Source: Candidatus Uhrbacteria bacterium (GTDB taxonomy: Bacteria; Patescibacteriota; Patescibacteriia; JACQRZ01). Taken from it: DNA of 13,460 bases. The position numbers and the translations under genes were made by a program. Under the pieces are notes generated by a model that saw only the letters and a program-made list of their open reading frames with translations, made no database searches and was not told the DNA's origin. The stretch is taken from positions 1 through 13,460 of the forward strand of contig JACQRZ010000060.1 in assembly GCA_016206235.1 (NCBI GenBank), in the 5' to 3' direction. This document shows positions 7,072 to 13,440 of the stretch, piece after piece; within the stretch, counting starts at the first letter, position 1; every line of letters starts with the position of its first letter.

Positions 7072-7140
7072 CTTTCAGCTGACAGCTTATAGCTTTCAGA
7101 TTTAATTTTCTGCCAGCTGCAAGCTAAAAGCTGCAAACTG
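7064..7140. repeat. Heptad array folding into a hairpin, units AGCTTTC / GCAAGCT
   Basis: Eleven 7-nt units in register: a left block of AGCTTTC-type units (GCTTTCA, GCTGACA, GCTTATA, GCTTTCA), an AT-rich centre, and a right block of the opposite orientation (CCAGCTG, CAAGCTA, AAAGCTG, CAAACTG). The blocks are mutually complementary: 7083-7099 pairs with 7117-7133 at 15 of 17 positions with a 17-nt loop. The dprA stop (TAG 7069-7071) straddles the boundary of the first two units, and topA starts 6 nt after the array. Confidence 0.75.
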
Positions 7141-7146
7141 TATCAT

Positions 7147-9297
7147 ATGGCAAAGCAAAAAAATTTAGTTATTGTTGAGTCACCGACAAAAGCAAAAACA
7201 ATCAGCAAATTTTTAGGGGTTGATTTTATTGTCGAATCTTCATTTGGCCATATTCGCGATTTGCCCAAGAGTAAAATGGGTGTTGATGTTGAGCATAATT
7301 TTGAACCCCACTATATCGTTCCTCGCACAAATCAGAAGCGAGTAACCGCCCTGAAGAAAACTGCCTCCAAAGCAAAACACGTCTATTTTGCAACTGATGA
7401 GGATCGCGAAGGAGAGGCAATATCGTGGCATCTTCAGGAACTTTTGCAAATACCCGAAGATAAAGTTCAGCGTATTGTATTTCACGAAGTTACTGAGTCA
7501 GCGCTGCGAGATGCCCTCGAACACCCGCGGTCATTGTATATGGATCTTGTCGATGCTCAGCAGGCTCGTAGGGTCTTAGACAGACTCGTTGGTTATGAGC
7601 TTTCCCCATTTTTGTGGAGAAAAGTTGCAAAGGGATTATCTGCAGGTCGTGTACAGTCTGTAGTTGTCCGTCTTCTTGTTGAGCGAGAGCGAGAAATTGA
7701 ACGTTTTATTCCTCAAGAATATTGGTCTGTCGACGTTGAGCTTTCTCAAAAAAGCGAGAACAACGCCTTTATGGCAAAACTGACCAAACGAAACAACGAA
7801 ACACTCGATAAGTTTGATATTCAAAACAGTGATCAAGCAACGATGATTGTTGACGCGCTTGCCGGGGCGGCATATCGAGTGCAGTCGCTTGAAAAGAAAA
7901 AAGTATCCAAAACGCCACCGCCGCCATTCACAACATCAACGTTGCAACAGGAATCCAACAAACGTTTGCATTTATCAGCAAAGCAAACCATGAGTATTGC
8001 GCAGCAGCTCTATGAAGGCATTGAGACAGGAGGCTCTGCAGAGGGCCTTATCACGTATATGCGTACTGATTCTGTACATCTGTCCGAAAAATTTCTTTCA
8101 GAAAGCAAAGAGTATATCAAAGAGCATTTTGGCGAAAAGGCGACTACGGGCGAGCGGCGATACAAGACAAAATCAAAGCTTGCACAGGAAGCCCATGAAG
8201 CGATTCGTCCGACATCGATTTCTCGAACACCCCAAAGCGTGAAAGAGCATCTCTCTGACACACAGTGGAAGCTTTATGATCTTATCTGGCGTCGTGCCCT
8301 TGCAAGCCAGATGGCAGACGCGCTTTTTGAGGCCACAGCCATTGATGTGAATGCGCGAGGATCAGACGGAAAGGATTATGTATTCCGCGCAACAGGCCAA
8401 GTGATGCTCTATGACGGCTTTCTGAAGGTATACGATACCAGTGGCGATGAGGTTCGACTACCTCACGTTTCGGATGGTGAGGAGCTTGATCTTCTCAAAC
8501 TTGAACCCTGTCAGCACTTTACCAAGCCGCCAGCGCGGTACTCTGAAGCGACTCTTGTGAAAACACTAGAAGAATTTGGCATTGGCCGTCCTTCAACCTA
8601 CGCGCCAACGATTGGTACGATTATCGAGCGTAATTATGCACAGCGAGAAGATGGCAGACTGAAGCCGACAGAGATTGCTTGCATGGTCAGCGATCTGCTC
8701 GTTGCTCACTTTCCAAATATTGTTGACTATGCGTTCACCGCACGCATGGAAGACGATCTTGACGAGATTGCTGAAGGGAAGAAGGGATGGGTGCCTGTGG
8801 TGCGCACCTTCTACGAGCCATTCAAGGAGCACTTGATTCAGAAAGATAAAGAACTCACGCGATCTGATATTATTCATGAGACAACCACGGAAGTGTGCGA
8901 AAAGTGCGGTAAGCCAATGCTTGTGAAAATGGGTCGTTTTGGAAAATTTTTGGCGTGCTCAGGTTTTCCGGAGTGTAAAAATTCAAAGCCATTAACCACT
9001 ACGCACGAATCAGATGGTCACGGTGAGCAGGAATACGACCCGTGCGAAAAATGCGGCTCAAAAATGGTGATTAAACGTGGTAGATTTGGGTCATTTTTAG
9101 GATGTTCAGCATATCCTGAATGCAAGACCATTCGTTCATTGACCGATAAAAAGACCGGCATTTCATGTCCGGAATGTGGAAGTGGCACCGTTATTCAAAA
9201 GAGAAGTAAGCGGAAAAAGATTTTTTATTCTTGCAGCAGATATCCAGACTGCACTTTTGTCTCATGGACGAAACCCGGAGAAGAAGAAAAGAAGTAA
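7147..9297 (+). CDS. topA: DNA topoisomerase I (type IA)
   Basis: 716 residues. It relaxes negative supercoils by transient single-strand breakage. The N-terminal Toprim domain carries E11 (VESPTKAK) and the metal-binding TDEDREGE motif (D84, D86, E88). The catalytic tyrosine is Y304 in ITYMRTDS (302-309). Other landmarks are LSAGRVQS (164-171), EAHEAIRPT (348-356) and FGIGRPSTYAPTI (477-489). The C-terminus has three tetracysteine zinc ribbons: C584/C587/C604/C610, C633/C636/C653/C659 and C674/C677/C696/C702. Shorter than the 865-residue E. coli enzyme, but with its core and zinc fingers intact. No SD; the start follows the heptad hairpin. Often found next to dprA in bacteria, as here. Confidence 0.97.
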   Translation: MAKQKNLVIVESPTKAKTISKFLGVDFIVESSFGHIRDLPKSKMGVDVEHNFEPHYIVPRTNQKRVTALKKTASKAKHVYFATDEDREGEAISWHLQELLQIPEDKVQRIVFHEVTESALRDALEHPRSLYMDLVDAQQARRVLDRLVGYELSPFLWRKVAKGLSAGRVQSVVVRLLVEREREIERFIPQEYWSVDVELSQKSENNAFMAKLTKRNNETLDKFDIQNSDQATMIVDALAGAAYRVQSLEKKKVSKTPPPPFTTSTLQQESNKRLHLSAKQTMSIAQQLYEGIETGGSAEGLITYMRTDSVHLSEKFLSESKEYIKEHFGEKATTGERRYKTKSKLAQEAHEAIRPTSISRTPQSVKEHLSDTQWKLYDLIWRRALASQMADALFEATAIDVNARGSDGKDYVFRATGQVMLYDGFLKVYDTSGDEVRLPHVSDGEELDLLKLEPCQHFTKPPARYSEATLVKTLEEFGIGRPSTYAPTIGTIIERNYAQREDGRLKPTEIACMVSDLLVAHFPNIVDYAFTARMEDDLDEIAEGKKGWVPVVRTFYEPFKEHLIQKDKELTRSDIIHETTTEVCEKCGKPMLVKMGRFGKFLACSGFPECKNSKPLTTTHESDGHGEQEYDPCEKCGSKMVIKRGRFGSFLGCSAYPECKTIRSLTDKKTGISCPECGSGTVIQKRSKRKKIFYSCSRYPDCTFVSWTKPGEEEKK

Positions 9298-9306
9298 TCA
9301 TTTACA

Positions 9307-9338
9307 ACCTGCAAACCTTCTAACCTTCTAACCTCATT
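9307..9338. repeat. Octad tandem repeat, unit ACCTTCTA
   Basis: Four 8-nt units: ACCTGCAA, ACCTTCTA, ACCTTCTA, ACCTCATT, lying between the topA stop and the start of the sigma factor gene (ATG 9341). The period is 8 rather than 7, unlike every other junction array in the window. Confidence 0.7.
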
Positions 9339-9340
9339 GT

Positions 9341-9913
9341 ATGATGAACGACGACGTCGAGCTCATACAAATGGCAAAAGAGAATCCGGCGAACTTTGAT
9401 CTTCTCTACCAGAAGTATGCCGATAAGGTATACAACTTTTTTTATTATCGTGTTGGAAAAAAACGAGAAGTTGCAGAAGACCTTCGGCAAGAAACATTTA
9501 TAAGGGCACTGAAAAGTTTGCAGGAGTATCACATGAACGGTAGGTCATATTTAACATACCTTTTAACTGTTGCCCATAATATCCTCGTAAATTATTATCG
9601 GTATACCAGTATGCACACCCATCTGTCTCTTGAGGATGTTGACGAAACGGCAGATAGCACCACAAATGTAGCATCAGAGACAGAAAAAAAGCTCAAAAGA
9701 GAAAGCATCTGGGAGTTTATTGAAAGCCTGCCACAAATTGATAAAAACGTTTTTTTTATGCGCTATGAGCGCCAATTGCATATCAAAGAAATTGCGCACG
9801 CAGTTCAAAAGACAGAAAACGCGGTAAAACTCATCCTGCTGCGGATAAAAAAGAAGCTCCTGCAGCACCCATTATTTACTCATCACAAAGAATCCAACGA
9901 GGATAAAAAATGA
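9341..9913 (+). CDS. ECF-like sigma-70 family RNA polymerase sigma factor
   Basis: 190 residues with only sigma regions 2 and 4, the layout of group 4 (ECF) factors. Region 2 (about 20-90) includes EDLRQETFIRALKSL (46-60, the usual DxxQETF-type signature) and YLLTVAHNILVNYYR (73-87). An acidic linker (97-118) leads to region 4 (about 122-175), with LPQIDKNVFFMRY (130-142) and the helix-turn-helix HIKEIAHAVQKTENAVK (147-163). It would direct RNA polymerase to a small regulon. No anti-sigma factor or membrane sensor is adjacent; the next 500 nt hold no convincing protein gene. Two ATGs open the frame (9341 and 9344), neither with an SD. It may be co-transcribed with topA. Confidence 0.9.
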   Translation: MMNDDVELIQMAKENPANFDLLYQKYADKVYNFFYYRVGKKREVAEDLRQETFIRALKSLQEYHMNGRSYLTYLLTVAHNILVNYYRYTSMHTHLSLEDVDETADSTTNVASETEKKLKRESIWEFIESLPQIDKNVFFMRYERQLHIKEIAHAVQKTENAVKLILLRIKKKLLQHPLFTHHKESNEDKK

Positions 9914-9944
9914 TCTTAGAATCATTCTGTTGTTCAGTATAGGA

Positions 9945-10335
9945 AGAAAGGCCCTAATAAAACGAGTAAGAAAATGATTCAATGCAATAGGGAAACTTTA
10001 TGCCCCCAGCGGTGTTAGAAGAAATGCGAGGGAATGGCAGGTTTGGTCGACTGCCAGTAACCCAATAACGCACTTTTAACAATCTAACACATAAGGGATT
10101 TTTTACGAATATGACAACCCTAAACTCTACTAGGCTTAGCGGAATTCTCCATGCGTTCCGTCTCCGACATATTCGTTCCGATTATGATGATACTTAGTGG
10201 ATATCCCTTTACATACAATTTAAGAACGTGTTTGCATCTCTTAATAAAGAGAATCAAGGAGTCATACAGGGCTCCGTGATCTCCGGGATCAAAGGATTTT
10301 ACAAAAGTTCCTCCCCGGAGATTTTGTTTTGTTTC
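9945..10335 (+). ncRNA. Candidate structured RNA, family not recognised
   Basis: About 390 nt without a convincing protein gene but full of local inverted repeats. (a) GTGTTAGA 10012-10019 with TCTAACAC 10083-10090, enclosing TGCG/CGCA (10025/10069), GGG/CCC (10030/10061) and TGGCAG/CTGCCA (10035/10051), all correctly nested. (b) AAGGGAT 10093-10099 with ATCCCTT 10203-10209, enclosing ACGAATATG/CATATTCGT (10105-10113/10168-10176) and CGGAA/TTCCG (10140/10156). (c) TCTCTT-AATA-AAGAGA 10237-10252. (d) GGAGTC/GGCTCC 10258-10275. (e) a terminator hairpin at 10279-10322. A weak -10 (TATAGG 9938-9943) could place the 5' end near 9950; GAATCATT/AATGATTC (9919/9973) could extend the structure upstream. 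Hallmarks of tmRNA, RNase P RNA, SRP RNA and rRNA were looked for and not found. The left end and the strand are inferred, the strand mainly from the terminator. Confidence 0.5.
10279..10334 (+). terminator. Intrinsic terminator of the candidate RNA
   Basis: Perfect 9-bp stem ATCTCCGGG (10279-10287) with CCCGGAGAT (10314-10322), whose 26-nt loop can fold further (AGGA with TCCT), followed by TTTGTTTTGTTT. It lies about 370 nt past the sigma factor stop and is distinct from the SOD terminator on the other strand, which implies a rightward transcript ending here. Confidence 0.7.
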
Positions 10336-10355
10336 TATAACATGCCTAACATGTA

Positions 10356-10388
10356 TCGAGAAACAAATGACCCCGCCATTGGCGGGGT
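10356..10388 (-). terminator. Intrinsic terminator of the rubredoxin-peroxiredoxin-SOD operon
   Basis: Read leftward: perfect 8-bp stem ACCCCGCC/GGCGGGGT (10388-10381 with 10377-10370) and a 3-nt loop, followed by CATTTGTTTCT. It lies 27 nt past the SOD stop codon. Confidence 0.75.
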
Positions 10389-10414
10389 AGTCAAGACATT
10401 GAAATGAATGTTCT

Positions 10415-10999
10415 TTATTTCATGGTAAAACGGTTTTCCACAATCTTCCAATCGATTGCTTTAAAGAAGGCCTCAATATAATCTGCGCGCTTAAGGCCAT
10501 AGTCAAGCATAAATGCGTGCTCAAAGACATCCATAATGAGCAATGGCTGTGAACCCGCGAGATGTCCCAAGTCATGTTCATTAATCCATGTATTCAGAAG
10601 CTGCCCCGTCCACATATCTCGATAGAGAATCACCCATCCAATGCCGCGCATTACGCCAGTTGCTTTGAAGTCTTTTTCCCATGCCTCGTATGAACTGAAG
10701 TCCGCAGTGATTTTTTTTGAAAGTTCATGATCATTGCTTATTTCGGTTCCGCCGTTTGCCATATTCCAAAAATAGTACTGATGAAGGCGCATGCCATTGA
10801 ATTCCCATCCAAATCTGCGTTTCAGTTCTGCAAATTCGGGGGACGACTGGTTGCCTTCATTCAACATATTCGTAAGCCGCTCAAGGATGCTATTTGTATT
10901 TTTTACATACCCCTCATAGAGGGTAAAGTGGTTTTTGAGGAGTTGATCGCTAAATCCAGGCGTTCCTAGAAGACGATCAAAATGTTCTACTTCAAACAT
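10415..10999 (-). CDS. Iron/manganese superoxide dismutase
   Basis: 194 residues. It converts superoxide to oxygen and hydrogen peroxide. The four metal ligands can be placed: H24 (KNHFTLYEGYV), H73 (RLHQYYFWN), D157 and H161 (MDVFEHAFMLDY). The sequence departs from common SodA/SodB: the first motif lacks the usual HHxxH pattern, the second reads FNGMRLHQYYFW rather than a GHxNHxxFW type, and the DVWEHAYY motif is DVFEHAFM. It recalls the divergent SOD group seen in some archaea and CPR bacteria (from memory). Which metal is used cannot be told. It is the last gene of the operon, starting 9 nt after the peroxiredoxin stop; its product peroxide is the substrate of the peroxiredoxin. No signal peptide, no SD. 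Confidence 0.93.
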   Translation of the reverse strand: MFEVEHFDRLLGTPGFSDQLLKNHFTLYEGYVKNTNSILERLTNMLNEGNQSSPEFAELKRRFGWEFNGMRLHQYYFWNMANGGTEISNDHELSKKITADFSSYEAWEKDFKATGVMRGIGWVILYRDMWTGQLLNTWINEHDLGHLAGSQPLLIMDVFEHAFMLDYGLKRADYIEAFFKAIDWKIVENRFTMK

Positions 11000-11008
11000 A
11001 TGAATGAA

Positions 11009-11587
11009 TTATATTTTGCCTACTAAATCTAAACCTGGTTTTAACGTTTTCTCTCCTGGCTCCCAACTTGCAGGGCAAACCTCACCTTTGTGCTCAGCAA
11101 CGTACTGAGCTGCTTTTACCTTGCGAATAAGTTCCTTGGTGCTACGACCAATGCTGTTGTCATGAATTTCCATTGCCTTCAGTACGCCATCAGGATTGAT
11201 AATAAATGTTCCGCGTAATGAAAGTCCTTCGCCCTCAATATGCGTACCAAAAAGCCTCGTAAGTATCCCTGCAGGATCCGCCGCCATTGGGAATTGAATT
11301 TTTTTAATGGCGGGAGAGTTGTCATGCCAAGCTTTGTGAACATAAACAGTATCCGTGCTTACGCTCACAATCTCAACACCAATATTTTGGAATTCGGCGT
11401 AGAGGTCAGCAAGTTCTTCAAGTTCCGTGGGGCACACAAACGTAAAGTCAGCCGGATAAAAAAAGAGTACCAGCCATTTGCCATGATAGGAAGCTAAAGA
11501 AACTTTTTCAACTTTTTCATTATAGAAAACTTCAAATTCTTTTGAAGGGACGACATCGCCAATACGCAATAGTGATAGGTCACTCAT
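11009..11587 (-). CDS. Typical 2-Cys peroxiredoxin (AhpC/Prx1 type)
   Basis: 192 residues. It reduces hydrogen peroxide and organic hydroperoxides using cysteine thiols. The peroxidatic cysteine is C52 in FYPADFTFVCPTELEEL (43-59), the PxxxTxxC signature; the resolving cysteine is C171 in GEVCPASWEPG (168-178), the usual AhpC/Prx1 C-terminal motif. LRGTFIINPDG (124-134) is also typical. No AhpF or thioredoxin reductase gene is in the window; the rubredoxin just upstream could be the electron source, as proposed for peroxidase systems in anaerobes. Between the rubredoxin stop and this start lie 74 nt made almost entirely of heptad repeats. No SD. Confidence 0.95.
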   Translation of the reverse strand: MSDLSLLRIGDVVPSKEFEVFYNEKVEKVSLASYHGKWLVLFFYPADFTFVCPTELEELADLYAEFQNIGVEIVSVSTDTVYVHKAWHDNSPAIKKIQFPMAADPAGILTRLFGTHIEGEGLSLRGTFIINPDGVLKAMEIHDNSIGRSTKELIRKVKAAQYVAEHKGEVCPASWEPGEKTLKPGLDLVGKI

Positions 11588-11597
11588 AGGTCGGTGA

Positions 11598-11660
11598 TTA
11601 GTTCTTAGTGATAAGTTTTAATGATACATTAAGCTATAAGCTATAAGCTGAAAGCTAGTA
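11598..11660. repeat. Compound heptad array, units TTAGTGA and GCTATAA
   Basis: Nine units in register on the plus strand: TTAGTTC, TTAGTGA, TAAGTTT, TAATGAT, ACATTAA, GCTATAA, GCTATAA, GCTGAAA, GCTAGTA. It fills nearly all of the gap between rubredoxin and peroxiredoxin. Two unit families meet here, as in the der-pth gap. Confidence 0.8.
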
Positions 11661-11661
11661 C

Positions 11662-11823
11662 CTACTCTTCGTAGGGTTCAAAGAGCTCCTTTGAAACACC
11701 ACAAACAGGGCAAATCCAGTTATCTGGAATGTCCTCAAATGCCGTTCCAGGAGCGATACCGCCGTCAACATCGCCAAGTGCGGGGTCGTATATATACCCG
11801 CATGGCACACAGATATATTTCAT
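11662..11823 (-). CDS. Rubredoxin
   Basis: 53 residues, the normal size. It is a one-electron carrier with one iron held by four cysteines: C5 and C8 (YICVPCGYIYD, 3-13), C38 and C41 (WICPVCGVSKELFE, 36-49). The aromatic residues Y10, Y12 and W36 and the FEDIPDNWICP segment are typical. It is the first gene of the leftward operon with peroxiredoxin and SOD, and so a likely electron donor to peroxide reduction, or part of a superoxide or oxygen scavenging route. A promoter with an extended -10 lies about 50 nt upstream, and heptad repeats fill the leader. The start is ATG, no SD. Confidence 0.96.
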   Translation of the reverse strand: MKYICVPCGYIYDPALGDVDGGIAPGTAFEDIPDNWICPVCGVSKELFEPYEE

Positions 11824-11831
11824 AGGCAGAT

Positions 11832-11866
11832 GTTCAGTGATTAGTGTTCAGTGATTAGTGATTAGT
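11832..11866. repeat. Heptad tandem repeat, units GTTCAGT / GATTAGT
   Basis: Five exact units: GTTCAGT, GATTAGT, GTTCAGT, GATTAGT, GATTAGT. The array lies between the rubredoxin start and its promoter, so it would form most of the operon's leader RNA. Confidence 0.85.
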
Positions 11867-11870
11867 ACCT

Positions 11871-11899
11871 ATCCTACCATAGTATCTAAAAAACGCAAA
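11871..11899 (-). promoter_or_regulatory. Probable promoter of the rubredoxin-peroxiredoxin-SOD operon
   Basis: Read leftward: extended -10 TGG-TAGGAT (TAGGAT at 11876-11871) with a weak -35 (TTGCGT at 11898-11893, 16-nt spacer). The core CTATGGTA is identical to that of the divergent rel promoter. The predicted start near 11864 gives a leader of about 40 nt consisting largely of heptad repeats. Confidence 0.45.
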
Positions 11900-11913
11900 A
11901 AGTCCTTCCGGGG

Positions 11914-11942
11914 TTGATTGGCCTAAGAGTCTATGGTATGCT
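11914..11942 (+). promoter_or_regulatory. Probable rel promoter (extended -10)
   Basis: -35 TTGATT (11914-11919), exactly 17-nt spacer ending in TGG, then -10 TATGCT (11937-11942). This is the best sigma-70 type match in the window. The predicted start is near 11949-11950, about 8 nt before ATG 11957. An in-frame ATG at 11933 overlaps the promoter and would not be on this transcript. Confidence 0.6.
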
Positions 11943-11956
11943 TTTCCAGAATACAA

Positions 11957-13411
11957 ATGCCTTTACCTATGGAAATACAAACAATTCTTGACCTTGTAAA
12001 GAAGTACAATCCGAAGTCTGATCAGGACATGATACAGCTTGCTTTTGAGTTTGCCCGTGACGCTCATAAAGGACAGTATCGCTTAAATGGCGATGAGTAT
12101 ATGCAGCATGCCCTTGGAGCAACATACCATTTGGCCAAGATTAAAATGGATGATGCAACTATTATTGCAGGGTTGTTGCACGACGTGCCAGATGAGACAT
12201 CTGTTTCGCTTGATGAAGTGCGTAAACAGTTTGGCGATGAAGTATGCAGTCTTGTAGAGGGCGTTTCTCGACTTGGAAAATTGAAATACCGCGGGATGGA
12301 GCGCTATGCAGAAAATCTCCGCAAGATGTTTGTGAGTATTGCTCATGACATCCGTATTGTAATTCTTAAGTTTGCTGACAGACTCCATAATCTTGAAACG
12401 CTCGACATACTTCCTCGTGACAAGCAGCTGCGCATTGCTCATGAGGTGCTTGAGATATATGCGCCCATTGCTCATCGACTCGGTATCGGGTATATCAAAG
12501 AGCGTTTAGAAGATTGCGCGTTTAAGTATATGTATCCGGATGAATATCGAACCATAACTGAGCTCGCTCAACCAAAACTTGAGCGCAAAGAGCAGTACCT
12601 CGGAAGACTCAAAGATTTGCTTCACCAGATTTTTAAGGAAAATGGTATTGCACCTATCGGTATGGAAAGTCGAGTGAAACATTTTTATAGCATCTACAGA
12701 AAATCAATAAAGAAAAACACCCCTGATCTTGAGGGTATTTATGATCTTGTTGCCATGCGAGTAATCGTAGAGTCCATTGCCGAGTGTTACACGGTCCTTG
12801 GCGTCTTACATCAATATTTCAAGCCGCTCCAAGGACGCTTTAAGGACTACATAGCCCAGCCGCGTCAAAATAACTATCGATCTCTTCATACAACAGTATT
12901 TTCTGAGGAGAATGAAATCGTCGAGTTTCAAATACGGACCACCCCTATGGATTATGAAGCGAAATATGGTATTGCCGCGCACTGGAATTACGATGAATCA
13001 AACAAGTCATCGCAGAGAATCACGAAGAATCTTGATTGGTTGCAAGAGATATTATCGATTCAGTCTTCTACGTCGTACAGCCATGAAGAGTTCCTGCAAA
13101 CGCTCAATTTGGATATATTTCAAAATCGCATTTTTGTGTTTACGCCAAAAGGTGATGTCATTAACTTGCCTGATGGTTCAACGCCAGTTGATTTTGCGTA
13201 TTATATTCATAGTGATATTGGCCGCAAGTGCTCAGGCGCACGCATTAACGACATGCTCGCGAGTCTCAATACCAAGCTCAATAGCGGTGATGTCGTATAT
13301 ATTCTTACCGAACGAAATCGTAAGCGCCCCAATCCTGACTGGCTTTCATTTATAAAAACGCATATGGCAAAAAGTCGTATTAAAGCGCAGCTGCGTGAGG
13401 AACACTTATAA
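11957..13411 (+). CDS. rel: Bifunctional (p)ppGpp synthetase/hydrolase Rel, short form
   Basis: About 484 residues from the chosen start. It makes and degrades the stringent-response alarmone (p)ppGpp. Hydrolase HD domain: YMQHAL, LLHDVPDET and KFADRLHNLETL, in the first 155 residues. Synthetase domain: SRVKHFYSIYRK, YDLVAMRVIV, RFKDYIAQPRQNNYRSLHT and VEFQIRTTPMDYEAKYGIAAHW. The RFKD loop is the RxKD type of bifunctional enzymes, not the ExDD type of RelA. A TGS domain follows (IFVFTPKGDVINLPDGSTP onward). The protein ends just after it, without the helical, zinc-finger and ACT domains of full-length Rel (about 740 residues); the stop is a clean TAA. The hydrolase motif HDxxED is HDxxDE here. 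The start at 11957 is preferred over 11933 because the promoter -10 overlaps the latter; ATG 11969 is also possible. Divergent from the oxygen-defence operon. Confidence 0.93.
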   Translation: MPLPMEIQTILDLVKKYNPKSDQDMIQLAFEFARDAHKGQYRLNGDEYMQHALGATYHLAKIKMDDATIIAGLLHDVPDETSVSLDEVRKQFGDEVCSLVEGVSRLGKLKYRGMERYAENLRKMFVSIAHDIRIVILKFADRLHNLETLDILPRDKQLRIAHEVLEIYAPIAHRLGIGYIKERLEDCAFKYMYPDEYRTITELAQPKLERKEQYLGRLKDLLHQIFKENGIAPIGMESRVKHFYSIYRKSIKKNTPDLEGIYDLVAMRVIVESIAECYTVLGVLHQYFKPLQGRFKDYIAQPRQNNYRSLHTTVFSEENEIVEFQIRTTPMDYEAKYGIAAHWNYDESNKSSQRITKNLDWLQEILSIQSSTSYSHEEFLQTLNLDIFQNRIFVFTPKGDVINLPDGSTPVDFAYYIHSDIGRKCSGARINDMLASLNTKLNSGDVVYILTERNRKRPNPDWLSFIKTHMAKSRIKAQLREEHL

Positions 13412-13412
13412 T

Positions 13413-13440
13413 TTCCAATATCAAATTACCAATTTCCAAT
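13413..13440. repeat. Heptad tandem repeat, unit TTCCAAT
   Basis: Four units in register: TTCCAAT, ATCAAAT, TACCAAT, TTCCAAT, starting 1 nt after the rel stop. The array may continue less regularly to the right edge (CAATCTA at 13448). The remaining bases to 13460 contain nothing recognisable. Confidence 0.75.

Noticed and set aside
10111..10197. A 28-codon frame starting at ATG 10111.
   Set aside because: The ATG lies inside a perfect 9-bp stem, has only a distant, weak SD-like AAGGGA, and gives no recognisable protein.
9914..10335. tmRNA, RNase P RNA, SRP RNA or rRNA as identity of the structured region.
   Set aside because: No tRNA-like ends with a T-loop or CCA, no GAGGAAAGTCC core, no SRP GGAAGGAAGCAGCC-type loop and no rRNA segment on either strand. 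The minus strand has short look-alikes (GGGGAGGAAC, ACAGAA), but without the other conserved RNase P regions.
10120..10419. A 99-codon stop-free frame on the minus strand opposite the candidate RNA.
   Set aside because: It has no ATG until about 23 codons before its stop, runs through both terminator hairpins, has no SD, and no family is recognised in its translation. It is more likely a by-product of the paired RNA sequence, though a protein homology search (BLASTP) would settle it.
11832..11866. Heptad arrays as CRISPR or phage-type direct repeats.
   Set aside because: Units are 7 nt, contiguous, without spacers, and differ at each junction; no cas genes are present.
11933..11956. ATG 11933 as the start of rel.
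   Set aside because: The likely -10 element (11937-11942) lies just inside this start, so it would precede the transcript; the added residues (MVCFSRIQ) are not typical of Rel N-termini.
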